In this document: piece by piece, positions 25,209 through 32,381 of the stretch
How positions within the stretch are numbered: the first letter of the stretch is position 1
How the letters are laid out: each line of letters starts with the position of its first letter
DNA from: a bacterium
Lineage (GTDB): Bacteria; Bacillota; Clostridia; Lachnospirales; Lachnospiraceae
Length of the DNA stretch: 34,204 nucleotides
Assembly (NCBI GenBank): GCA_030535455.1
Contig: JAUNJY010000044.1
Location: 1 to 34,204 of the forward strand
Direction: 5' to 3'
The notes under the pieces: generated by a model
What the model saw: the letters and a program-made list of their open reading frames with translations, nothing else
What the model was told of the DNA's origin: nothing
Databases searched by the model: none
Program-made: the position numbers and the translations under genes

Positions 25209-25255
25209 AAGGATTGAGACCGGTAACTTTGCGGGTTTCAATCCTTTTCTTTTTT
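25209..25255. terminator. Terminator after the SHOCT gene
   Basis: AAGGATTGAGACC (25209-25221) pairs with GGTTTCAATCCTT (25234-25246; one wobble), then TTCTTTTTT. The minus strand also gives a T-rich tail. Confidence 0.88.
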
Positions 25256-25361
25256 AACTCCATTTGTCACAGAGAATCTGAATGTCCTCTCGTTTCCTTG
25301 TACTTAATGTGGCCTTGATTATAGCATATCCACCCTGATCTAGACTGCTGATAAATACCAT
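25254..25361 (-). pseudogene. Possible remnant of a minus-strand gene, 35 codons
   Basis: On the minus strand ATG 25361 opens a 35-residue ORF with protein-like composition (MVFISSLDQGGYAIIKATLS, then KREDIQILCDKWS). The frame is open some 15 codons further upstream, but no ribosome site is seen and a stop lies before. It ends in the terminator. It may be the tail of a lost gene or chance. The rest of 25256-25520 holds nothing else I can support. Confidence 0.25.
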
Positions 25362-25462
25362 ACTGGATATGTTGAGAGTAAAGTTCTTAAAGTGATAAAG
25401 AATGATTTAGAGCTGGAACTTATATGATTTACACAGTATTGGGCAAGCAAAAAGAAAAAATA

Positions 25463-25475
25463 TGTAAAAATTACA
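25463..25475. promoter_or_regulatory. Small inverted repeat upstream of the antiterminator promoter
   Basis: TGTAA-AAA-TTACA (25463-25475), within TATGT...ACATA, about 45 bases before the -35. Possible operator; short enough to be chance. Confidence 0.2.
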
Positions 25476-25520
25476 CATAAGAAAAATCTGGTGGTTGGTA
25501 AAAAAATATAAAATTACTGT

Positions 25521-25548
25521 TGACTTACATGGATAATGTGGTATTATT
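25521..25548 (+). promoter_or_regulatory. Promoter of the PTS cassette
   Basis: TTGACT (25521-25526), 16-nt spacer, TATTAT (25543-25548). The predicted start near 25555 lies just before the RAT element at 25578. Confidence 0.6.
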
Positions 25549-25577
25549 TAATTAGTTAAATAAATACAAACTTTATT

Positions 25578-25606
25578 GGATTGTGACTGGTAATGCAGGC
25601 GAGACC
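25578..25606 (+). promoter_or_regulatory. RAT antiterminator element 1
   Basis: GGATTGTGACTGG then TAATGCAGGCGAGACC (29 nt) matches the ribonucleic antiterminator recognised by LicT/SacT/GlcT-type proteins (GGATTGT-ACTG--A--GCAGGC-A-ACC). Its last two bases are the first of the terminator stem, so the two structures exclude each other. Confidence 0.9.
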
Positions 25607-25645
25607 AACTAATAGAACTGGAATCTATTATGTTGGCTTTTTTTT
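25605..25645 (+). terminator. Conditional terminator before the antiterminator gene
   Basis: CCAAC-TAATAG (25605-25615) pairs with CTATTA-GTTGG (25625-25636, one bulged T), then C and eight T. It overlaps RAT 1. Confidence 0.9.
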
Positions 25646-25664
25646 ATTCTTTGGAGGTAGCAGA

Positions 25665-26513
25665 GTGTACAAAATAACAAAGATTATAAATAATAATGTT
25701 GTATGTTCTGTAGATACAGAAGGTAATGAAATCATATTGCGAGGGTTAGGCATCGGATTTAAGAAGAGGGTACATGACAGAGTTGAGAATGAGAAAGTAG
25801 AGAAAATCTATCGAATAGATAATCCTACGACATCGAATAAATTACAGCAGCTTTTAAGTGAAATTCCTATCGAATATGTTACAGTCTGTACGGAGATCAT
25901 CGAGTACGCAAAAGATTCATTACATAAAAAACTGAATGACAACATATTTATAACCCTGACCGACCACATTAGTTTTGCAATCGAAAGAAAGAGTGCAAAA
26001 TTAGAATATCGTAATGTATTACTGACCGAGATAAAGACATTTTATCCAGCAGAATATGCAGTCGGGCTGGGAGCTCTTCATATCATTAAAGAGCGTTTAG
26101 GAGTGGAGTTATCCTATGATGAGGCCGGTTTTATTGCACTACATATTGTAAATGCTGAATTAGATACGAATATGAGCAATACGGTAAAGATTACAGAATT
26201 AATTCAACAAATCAGAGAGATTACCAAAGAGTATTATGGAAAAGAGATGGAGGAGTCATCCTTAAACAATGATCGTTTTATCACTCACCTCAAATTCTTT
26301 GGGCAGCGATTATTTAATAATAAAGTATCCAAAGATGAGGATGCGGAGTTTCAAAAAATTGTGAAAAACAGATATTTGCATGACTATGGTTGTGCAGAAA
26401 GAATTCGAACCTATATAAAAGAAAAGTATGACAAAACAATTACAGAGGAAGAGATGATGTTTCTCACCATTCATCTTAGAAGACTACAGATGACTTCAAT
26501 TGAAGAGAGTTAA
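25665..26513 (+). CDS. BglG/LicT-family transcription antiterminator (GlcT-like)
   Basis: RNA-binding antiterminator of 282 residues. The N-terminal CAT domain (about 1-55: KITKIINNNVVCSVDTEGNE) binds RAT RNA; two PRD domains follow, with candidate regulatory histidines in TDHISFAIERK and FIALHIVNAEL (PRD1) and in RFITHLKFFGQRLF and FLTIHLRRL (PRD2). GTG 25665 is chosen: GGAGG at 25653-25657 is 7 nt upstream and the CAT domain starts right there. A longer ORF from 25593 would run through the terminator and is not real. The family is phosphorylated by HPr and EIIB; here these would be the products just downstream. The stop is 1 nt before RAT 2. Confidence 0.94.
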   Translation: MYKITKIINNNVVCSVDTEGNEIILRGLGIGFKKRVHDRVENEKVEKIYRIDNPTTSNKLQQLLSEIPIEYVTVCTEIIEYAKDSLHKKLNDNIFITLTDHISFAIERKSAKLEYRNVLLTEIKTFYPAEYAVGLGALHIIKERLGVELSYDEAGFIALHIVNAELDTNMSNTVKITELIQQIREITKEYYGKEMEESSLNNDRFITHLKFFGQRLFNNKVSKDEDAEFQKIVKNRYLHDYGCAERIRTYIKEKYDKTITEEEMMFLTIHLRRLQMTSIEES

Positions 26514-26514
26514 T

Positions 26515-26542
26515 GGATTGTGACTGTTCGGCAGGCAAGACC
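26515..26542 (+). promoter_or_regulatory. RAT antiterminator element 2
   Basis: GGATTGTGACTG-TTCG-GCAGGCAAGACC, beginning 2 bases after the antiterminator stop codon. Same core as RAT 1. It shares AGACC with the terminator that follows. Confidence 0.9.
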
Positions 26543-26592
26543 AAGGTATTTGGATATAGTGAAACTATATTCAGTTGCTTTGGTCTTTTTTT
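26538..26592 (+). terminator. Conditional terminator before the PTS permease
   Basis: AGACCAA (26538-26544) pairs with TTGGTCT (26580-26586); an inner GGATATAGT/ACTATATTC stem; T-run to 26592. Confidence 0.88.
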
Positions 26593-26635
26593 AATTGATA
26601 GGAAACTTCTCTTCGAGAAGCCTCCTATCAATTAA
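26591..26635 (+). other. Very stable hairpin in the PTS permease leader
   Basis: TTAATTGATAGGA (26591-26603) pairs perfectly with TCCTATCAATTAA (26623-26635); inside, CTTCTC/GAGAAG (26606-26611 with 26615-26620). No T-run follows it, and its left arm overlaps the T-run of the conditional terminator. Confidence 0.6.
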
Positions 26636-26638
26636 AAA

Positions 26639-26721
26639 GGCTTTCTAAAAACCAGAAAGCCAGATTTTGCACCGTAAAGTGTGCATCTCTTTACAGGGAT
26701 TAATGTGTCAAGGACACTTTA
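26639..26721 (+). repeat. Family B-like hairpin block in the PTS leader
   Basis: GGCTTTCT/AGAAAGCC (26639-26646 with 26654-26661), AGAT-GCAC/GTGC-ATCT (26662-26672 with 26681-26688), and TAAAGTGT/ACACTTTA (26675-26682 with 26714-26721). The order AAAAA, GCTTTC hairpin, AGAT, GCAC, and a closing GTGTC...ACTTTAT recalls 2382-2530. Confidence 0.4.
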
Positions 26722-26749
26722 TGATATAAAAAATAAGGAGGAAGAGAAA

Positions 26750-28900
26750 ATGAAGGACAAATTTTTTAGTGTTATGCAGCGTGTAGGCAGATCATTTATG
26801 CTGCCAATCGCAATTTTGCCAGTAGCAGGTTTATTCTTAGGCTTTGGTGGATCCTTTACAAATGAAACAATGTTAGAGGCATATGGTTTGTTAAATGCAA
26901 TGGGGCCAGGAACCATCCCCTATGCAATCTTCTCAGTAATGAATGCAGCAGGTAATATCGTATTTGCCAACCTGCCGATTATCTTTGCAATGGGCGTGGC
27001 AATCGGAATGGCAAAGAAAGAAAAAGAAGTTGCAGCACTTGCAGCAGCAATCGCATTTTTCATTATGCATGCTTCTATTAGCGGAATGATTGATATTAAT
27101 GGCGGAACCGAAAAATTACTGCAAGGTGCCACTGCCAATGTACTAGGTATCACCTCCCTTCAAATGGGTGTGTTTGGTGGTATCATTGTTGGACTTGGAG
27201 TAGCAGCATTACATAATAAGTTTTATAAGATTGAGCTTCCACAAGTACTTTCCTTCTTTGGAGGTACAAGATTTGTTCCAATCGTCAGTGCTGTTGTATA
27301 TTTGATCGTTGGTATTGCAATGTATTTTGTATGGCCTCCAATTCAAAGCGGAATTTATAAGGTTGGCGATATCGTATTACAATCAGGATATGCAGGAACA
27401 TGGGTATATGGCGTTATGGAAAGAGCCTTGATCCCATTTGGATTACATCATGTATTCTATCTTCCATTCTGGCAGACAGCAGTAGGCGGTACAGCTACCG
27501 TAGGTGGACAGGTAATTGAAGGGGCTCAAAATATCTTCTTTGCTGAACTTAGTGCATCCAATATCCAGCATTTTAGCGTTGGAGCAACAAGATTTATGTC
27601 TGGTAAATTCCCACTTATGATCTTTGGATTACCAGGAGCAGCACTTGCAATGTATCGTTGTGCAAAACCAGAGAAAAAGAAAATTGTCGGTGGACTTTTA
27701 TTATCCGCAGCATTAACTTCCATGATAACAGGTATTACAGAACCACTAGAATTCACATTCTTATTTGTTGCACCAGTGCTTTACGTAATTCACTGTGTAT
27801 TTGCAGGCCTTGCTTATATGCTGATGCACATATTAGGGGTTGGTGTCGGAATGACATTCTCCGGCGGGTTTATCGATTTATTCTTATTTGGTATCTTACA
27901 GGGAAATGCAAAGACAAGCTGGATCAACATCGTATTGGTGGGTATCGTTTACTTCATCGTATACTATTTCTTATTTAAATTCTTAATTACTAAGTTTAAC
28001 TTCAAGACACCAGGCCGTGAGGACGAGGATGAAGAGACGAAGCTTTATACAAGGGCTGATGTAAATGCAAGAAAAGATGCTGAAAAGAGTGGAAAATCAG
28101 TGACATTACAAACATCCGAAAAGGATGCTGTATCTGCAATGATTATGAATGGACTTGGGGGAAAGAAAAATATCAGCGATCTGGATTGTTGTGCGACCAG
28201 ACTCCGTACTACAGTATTTGATCCATCCTTAGTAGATGAAAAAGTATTAAAGGCAAGCGGTGCAGCAGGAGTAATCAAAAAAGGAAAAGGCATTCAGGTT
28301 ATTTATGGACCAAAGGTTACGGTAATCAAATCTAACCTAGAGGACTTTTTAGACAGTCCAGAAAGCGATAGGGTAGAAGAAATCAGAGAAGTACCGACAG
28401 TATCTGAAAATCAGGAAGACGAGGTAAGAAAACCAGAAACTAATAAAAATCTTGCAACCGTGTATGCACCAATGGAAGGCAAGGCGGTAAAATTAGAAGA
28501 CGTCAATGACGGCGTGTTTTCTGAAGGAATGTTAGGAAATGGTATGGCAATCGAACCTAGTACTGGGGTGGTAACAGCACCATTTGACGGGGAAGTTACC
28601 ATGGTATTTGATACAAAGCATGCAATTGGACTAAAGTCAGAGGAAGGCGTGGAACTATTAATTCATATTGGAATTGATACGGTTCAGCTGAATGGAAAAC
28701 ATTATGAGATCAGAGTGAAGAATAATCAGAAAGTTAGAAAAGGCGAGCTTATTGCAAATGTAGACCTAGAGGGAATTAAGCAAGAGGGGTATCGTACGAT
28801 CACTCCGATTATCGTAACCAATACAGATGACTATGAAGAAATCAATATAGTCAAAGTTGGCAGTGTGAAAGCAGGAGAAGAAGTCCTTAACATAAAATAA
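26750..28900 (+). CDS. ptsG: PTS sugar permease IICBA, glucose/maltose type
   Basis: A 716-residue three-domain phosphotransferase permease. IIC, about residues 1-420: VGRSFMLPIAILPVAGLFLG, ALIPFGLHHVFYLPFW, GITEPLEFTFLFVAPVLY, MTFSGGFIDLFLFGI. IIB, about 455-530: LDCCATRLRTTV with phospho-cysteine at residue 481. IIA, about 570-716: TVYAPMEGKAV, VTAPFDGEV, active-site histidine at residue 639 in LLIHIGIDTVQLNG. The family covers glucose, maltose/alpha-glucoside and GlcNAc permeases; the exact sugar is not certain, so the symbol is provisional. ATG 26750 after AAGGAGG (26735-26741); the frame upstream to 26681 is leader. HPr follows after 30 nt. Confidence 0.92.
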   Translation: MKDKFFSVMQRVGRSFMLPIAILPVAGLFLGFGGSFTNETMLEAYGLLNAMGPGTIPYAIFSVMNAAGNIVFANLPIIFAMGVAIGMAKKEKEVAALAAAIAFFIMHASISGMIDINGGTEKLLQGATANVLGITSLQMGVFGGIIVGLGVAALHNKFYKIELPQVLSFFGGTRFVPIVSAVVYLIVGIAMYFVWPPIQSGIYKVGDIVLQSGYAGTWVYGVMERALIPFGLHHVFYLPFWQTAVGGTATVGGQVIEGAQNIFFAELSASNIQHFSVGATRFMSGKFPLMIFGLPGAALAMYRCAKPEKKKIVGGLLLSAALTSMITGITEPLEFTFLFVAPVLYVIHCVFAGLAYMLMHILGVGVGMTFSGGFIDLFLFGILQGNAKTSWINIVLVGIVYFIVYYFLFKFLITKFNFKTPGREDEDEETKLYTRADVNARKDAEKSGKSVTLQTSEKDAVSAMIMNGLGGKKNISDLDCCATRLRTTVFDPSLVDEKVLKASGAAGVIKKGKGIQVIYGPKVTVIKSNLEDFLDSPESDRVEEIREVPTVSENQEDEVRKPETNKNLATVYAPMEGKAVKLEDVNDGVFSEGMLGNGMAIEPSTGVVTAPFDGEVTMVFDTKHAIGLKSEEGVELLIHIGIDTVQLNGKHYEIRVKNNQKVRKGELIANVDLEGIKQEGYRTITPIIVTNTDDYEEINIVKVGSVKAGEEVLNIK

Positions 28901-28930
28901 TATTAAAAAAGAAAGTAGAGGTAGAAAATT

Positions 28931-29188
28931 ATGAGAACATTTAGTTATGAAATTACAGATCAAACAGGAATCCATGCAAGACCAGCAGGCTTATTAGTGA
29001 AAGAAGCAAAAAACTATGCTTCTAAGATTACATTATGCGTAAACCAAAAGAGTGCAGAGGCAACCAAATTGCTGGCACTTATGTCACTTGGTGCAAAACA
29101 TGGCAGCCTTGTAGTTGTTCAAATCGAAGGTCCGGATGAAGACGATGCAGCAGTGAAGATGGAGCAGTTCTTTAAAGATAATTTGTAA
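28931..29188 (+). CDS. ptsH: HPr-like phosphocarrier lacking the Ser46 regulatory site
   Basis: An 85-residue PTS carrier that takes phosphate from enzyme I and hands it to IIA. The catalytic His15 is in TGIHARPAG. Ungapped alignment by residue number with Bacillus HPr places Lys46 (in AEATKLLALMSLG) where HPr kinase would phosphorylate Ser46; residues 47-48 are LL instead of IM. The phosphotransfer side is thus intact while the CcpA-signalling side looks lost. GAGGTAG stands before ATG 28931. It sits between the permease and enzyme I genes, 15 nt from the latter. A second, canonical HPr elsewhere in the genome is possible. Confidence 0.94.
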   Translation: MRTFSYEITDQTGIHARPAGLLVKEAKNYASKITLCVNQKSAEATKLLALMSLGAKHGSLVVVQIEGPDEDDAAVKMEQFFKDNL

Positions 29189-29203
29189 GAAGAGTGAGGA
29201 AAA

Positions 29204-30820
29204 ATGATGGAGAGATATGTTGGAAAGTCTATTTTTAATGGGATCGCCATTGGCAAGTTATATTTTTATGCAAAAGAGGAACAGCAGGTAAGACGCAGTA
29301 AGACAAAGGATGTAAAGACAGAGTTAGAACGTTATGAGGCAGCGAAGCAGCAGGCAATCGCAGAATTGACAACCCTTTATGAAAAGGCAGTCAAAGAAGT
29401 AGGGGAAGTCAATGCAGAGATTTTTAATGTACACATTATGATGTTAGAAGATGACGATTACAATGACTCAATCCATAATATCATCGAGAAGCAGGAATTA
29501 AATGCAGAGTTTGCAGTGGCAACTACGGCAGACAACTTCTATGAGATGTTTTCCACCATGGAAGACGAATATTTTAAAGCAAGGGCATTTGATATCAAAG
29601 ATATCAGCGAGAGAGTAATCAAGATTTTGGGCGGAGCCAGTACGGGCAGTGATATTGGCTCAGACCCAGTCATAGTGGCTGCAACAGAACTTGCTCCAAG
29701 TGAAACCGTGCAAATGGATAAGGAGAAACTAATAGCATTTGTCACAGAAATTGGTTCTTCGAATTCTCATACGGCAATCTTGGCAAGAACCATGAATATA
29801 CCAGCATTGATCGGCATACAGGTTCAAGAATCCTGGAACGGAAAAATGGCAATCGTGGATGGAAATAATGGCGTGCTATATATTGAACCAGAAGAAGCGG
29901 TATTACAAGATTTCCAAAGGAAAAAGGAAGCCGAAGAGAAAAATAGAGAGTTACTGCTTCAGCTAAAGGGTAAGGAAAACGTAACATTAAGCGGGCAGAC
30001 AATTAAGCTGTATGCCAATATTGGAAATACTTCCGATTTGGCATCGGTAATGAAAAATGATGCGGGTGGCATTGGCTTATTACGTAGCGAGTTTCTTTAT
30101 TTGGAAACAGACCATCTGCCAACAGAAGAAGAGCAATTCCAGGTATATAAACAGGTTGCAGAGACCATGGCAGGAAAAAAGGTAATTATCAGAACCCTTG
30201 ATATTGGCGCAGATAAGCAGGTAGAGTACCTGAATCTTGGAAAAGAGGATAATCCTGCAATGGGCTATCGTGCAATCCGTATCTGTCTTACTCAGGTAGA
30301 TATTTTTAAGACCCAGTTAAAAGCAATTTTACGTGCCAGTGCATATGGAAACATTGCGATTATGTATCCAATGATCATTTCAGTTGAAGAGGTACATAAG
30401 ATTAAACGAATTGTAGAGGAAGTAAAAGCGGAACTATCAGAACTTGGGATTGCTTATGGCCAGGTAGAACAGGGAATTATGATTGAGACACCGGCAGCAG
30501 CAGTAATCAGCGATCTGTTAGCAAAGGAAGTGGATTTCTTTAGTATCGGTACTAATGACCTGACTCAGTACACCTTGGCAATTGACCGTCAAAACTCAAA
30601 GCTTGACTCTATCAATAATCCTCATCATGAAGCAGTATTACGTCTGATCGAGTTAGTAGTAAAGAATGCCCATAAGGAAGGTATCTGGGCAGGCATATGT
30701 GGAGAGCTTGGTGCAGACACTACATTGACGAAGAGGTTTTTAGAAATGGGAGTAGATGAACTATCCGTATCTCCATCTCGGATCTTACCGGTTAGAAAAG
30801 TAATTCGAGAAACGAAATAA
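29204..30820 (+). CDS. ptsI: PTS enzyme I (PEP-protein phosphotransferase)
   Basis: Uses PEP to phosphorylate HPr in the cytoplasm. 538 residues, a little short for the family (540-575). The active-site region reads GSSNSHTAILARTMNIPALIG, with the phospho-histidine after NS where most enzymes have TS. HPr-binding helices precede it; the PEP barrel has GIGLLRSEFLYL, RTLDIGADKQ, IMYPMIISVEEV, GIMIETPAAAV, SIGTNDLTQYTLAIDR and the C-terminal GICGELGAD with the conserved cysteine. ATG 29204 or 29207 after GTGAGG. Last gene of the PTS cassette; its terminator hairpin is duplicated on both sides of a family A element. Confidence 0.96.
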   Translation: MMERYVGKSIFNGIAIGKLYFYAKEEQQVRRSKTKDVKTELERYEAAKQQAIAELTTLYEKAVKEVGEVNAEIFNVHIMMLEDDDYNDSIHNIIEKQELNAEFAVATTADNFYEMFSTMEDEYFKARAFDIKDISERVIKILGGASTGSDIGSDPVIVAATELAPSETVQMDKEKLIAFVTEIGSSNSHTAILARTMNIPALIGIQVQESWNGKMAIVDGNNGVLYIEPEEAVLQDFQRKKEAEEKNRELLLQLKGKENVTLSGQTIKLYANIGNTSDLASVMKNDAGGIGLLRSEFLYLETDHLPTEEEQFQVYKQVAETMAGKKVIIRTLDIGADKQVEYLNLGKEDNPAMGYRAIRICLTQVDIFKTQLKAILRASAYGNIAIMYPMIISVEEVHKIKRIVEEVKAELSELGIAYGQVEQGIMIETPAAAVISDLLAKEVDFFSIGTNDLTQYTLAIDRQNSKLDSINNPHHEAVLRLIELVVKNAHKEGIWAGICGELGADTTLTKRFLEMGVDELSVSPSRILPVRKVIRETK

Positions 30821-30836
30821 TTTAGTGAGTAGAAAA

Positions 30837-30861
30837 AGAGAAGATTATAAAGTCTTCTCTT
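30837..30861 (+). terminator. Left copy of the ptsI terminator hairpin (no T-run)
   Basis: AGAGAAGA...TCTTCTCT stem, 25 bases, identical to 31095-31119. It is followed at once by the family A left end and not by T residues. Together the two copies look like a target duplication of a palindromic site. Confidence 0.75.
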
Positions 30862-31094
30862 AGCTTGTCAACAAAGTCGCCAAGCTTTGGATGAAATCGG
30901 GCTTTCATCCAGTGCCGGAGGAAATGATTAGTGCTCATTCGCGCAAGTCCTTATAAAGCAGGACCTATTCGCACTAAATCGATATCCGAAAAGCGTGGTT
31001 TCCGGATATCGATTTCAATGAAAACCCAGGTTTTCAAACTTTCCTCTAAGCAGTGCGTTGGAGTGAATATAAGATTTCATTTGTCTACAGTCTG
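30862..31094 (+). repeat. Structured repeat family A, full copy 1 (233 bp)
   Basis: Bounded exactly by 25-bp direct repeats. Hairpins in order: CTTGTCAAC/GTCGCCAAG (loop AAA), GGATGAAA/TTTCATCC, AGTCCT/AGGAC inside TTAGTGC/GCACTAA, a 13-bp stem (30976-30988 with 31003-31015) with loop AAAAGCGTGGTTTC, GAAAACC/GGTTTTC, then a tail ending GTCTACAGTCTG. No ORF. The ends (CTTGTCAACA and TGTCTACAG) can themselves pair imperfectly. It would be transcribed in the ptsI 3' UTR. I cannot match it to a named RNA or mobile element family. Confidence 0.8.
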
Positions 31095-31125
31095 AGAGAA
31101 GATTATAAAGTCTTCTCTTTTTTTT
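31095..31125 (+). terminator. Right copy of the ptsI terminator, with T-run
   Basis: Same 25 bases as 30837-30861, here followed by T residues to 31125, so transcription from ptsI probably ends here after passing the element. Confidence 0.85.
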
Positions 31126-31164
31126 ATGCCTATTACAAAATATTCTAAAAAACGACAAAAAATA

Positions 31165-31173
31165 TGGTATAAT
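31165..31173 (+). promoter_or_regulatory. Extended -10 promoter of the leucine-rich repeat gene
   Basis: TGGTATAAT (TGN-TATAAT), 58 bases before the GTG start; poor -35. ACGACAAA, a partial Spo0A-like sequence, lies just upstream. Confidence 0.5.
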
Positions 31174-31231
31174 TAAAACTATAGGGAACTTAGCAATAAG
31201 CCTGTACATAAGTAAAAGGGGGAGTAGAAGA

Positions 31232-32245
31232 GTGAAAGAGGATTTTATTGAGGAAAATGATTTGCGTATGAGTAAGGATAGAACCATTTTATATGGTTAT
31301 AGCGGTGAGGGGGGAACAAGGCTTGATGTGCCGGCTAGCATCGTAGAGATTGCCCCACGGGCATTTGAGGGAATTAGCTCTCTGCAAGAGGTAAGTCTTA
31401 ACGAAGGGCTGCAATGCATAGGAGACTACGCATTTGCCTGCACCTCCATTGCAAAAGTAAGGCTTCCAAGTACAGTGAAGGAATTAGGGGTTTGTTGTTT
31501 TACAGTTGATGATCTCTTTATTGATTATTTTGAACCTTGCCATTATGCTAAGATGGAAGTAGACAAAGACAGTAATCATCTTCGATCTGATGGCCAGTGC
31601 ATCTACAAAAGAAGGGAAGATAATACAGAGGAGCTGTTATTATGCTACAATTCTCAAATTGCAACTTATGAGGTTTCAGACAATACAGTTTGTATTCGTA
31701 AATATGCATTTTTAGGCTGTTCCAAATTAAAGGACATAAAGCTTGGGACAGGGGTGAAATGGATAGAAGAGAATGTATTTCGGGATTGCGGTTTAGAACG
31801 CCTTTATATCCCAGCAAATGTTCAAGAACTTTCCAATGTACCATTCCTGACATACTGGACAAAGAGTGGTGAACGTTATCGCATTTCGCTTCATATTGAT
31901 CCGGAAAATCCCTATTATTTTAATGTGGGCTGGGTAATTTACAAAAGAGAAAACGATGGTGATACTTTGCTTTCTTGCAGCTCCAATGAAACAATCATTA
32001 CAGTACAGGATGGAACGACGACCATAGGAGAACAGGCTTTTGCTGAATGCAGCGAACTGGAAAAAGTACTATTGCCAAATACAGTTAAGACCATAAAAAG
32101 AGGTGCATTTCGATTATGTGAATCGTTAAATACCATTATAGCTTTGGATGACCCACGTAGTGATTGGCAAGGTCTTGCTTTGCCGTCCTCTATTGAAACA
32201 GTCGAGGAATATGCGTTTAGCGGATGCAATATGAAAGATGTGTAG
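31232..32245 (+). CDS. BspA-type leucine-rich repeat protein without signal peptide
   Basis: A 337-residue protein of LRR_5 (BspA/TpLRR) repeats: VEIAPRAFEGISSLQEVSL, IGDYAFACTSIAKVRLP, VCIRKYAFLGCSKLKDIKL, IGEQAFAECSELEKVLLP, IKRGAFRLCESLNTII. Each repeat carries the AF-GC/S-L pattern. Most relatives are surface proteins, but no signal peptide or anchor is present here, so it may be intracellular. GTG 31232 follows GGGGGAG (spacing about 8). The sequence ends in an incomplete repeat (YAFSGCNMKDV), which suggests a truncated repeat array. A family A element lies in its 3' region. Confidence 0.85.
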   Translation: MKEDFIEENDLRMSKDRTILYGYSGEGGTRLDVPASIVEIAPRAFEGISSLQEVSLNEGLQCIGDYAFACTSIAKVRLPSTVKELGVCCFTVDDLFIDYFEPCHYAKMEVDKDSNHLRSDGQCIYKRREDNTEELLLCYNSQIATYEVSDNTVCIRKYAFLGCSKLKDIKLGTGVKWIEENVFRDCGLERLYIPANVQELSNVPFLTYWTKSGERYRISLHIDPENPYYFNVGWVIYKRENDGDTLLSCSSNETIITVQDGTTTIGEQAFAECSELEKVLLPNTVKTIKRGAFRLCESLNTIIALDDPRSDWQGLALPSSIETVEEYAFSGCNMKDV

Positions 32246-32381
32246 TAAAATAAAATATAGATAAATAAATAACGCATGATGCATATTCATCGGAAAAGAG
32301 CATGCCGCTGTTGCGACCGAGTTCGGTGAGGGCAAAGTATAAGTATGTTAAGACTACCTTAAAAAAGGAAAAGAAATTTTC
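32246..32381 (+). other. Gene-free stretch with a GC-rich patch
   Basis: Between the leucine-rich repeat gene and the family A copy. About 32290-32335 is clearly richer in GC than its surroundings (GCATGCCGCTGTTGCGACCG), which suggests a fragment of other origin. No ORF with a ribosome site. Confidence 0.3.

Noticed and set aside
25593-25664. N-terminal extension of the antiterminator from an upstream ATG
   Set aside because: It would translate RAT 1 and the terminator T-run; GTG 25665 has the ribosome site and the family's natural start.
26681-26749. N-terminal extension of the PTS permease
   Set aside because: It lies in the leader hairpins; ATG 26750 has AAGGAGG and matches the family N-terminus.
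30862-31094. Family A as a group IIC intron, which also inserts behind terminators
   Set aside because: It is far too short, has no reverse transcriptase or domain V-like catalytic hairpin, and such introns do not duplicate their target.
30837-31119. CRISPR array from the two 25-bp repeats
   Set aside because: Only two repeats 233 bases apart, and the repeat is a terminator hairpin.
32283-32340. Short coding remnant in the GC-rich patch
   Set aside because: Frames are broken by stops within about 20 codons and no start or ribosome site is visible; composition alone is not enough.
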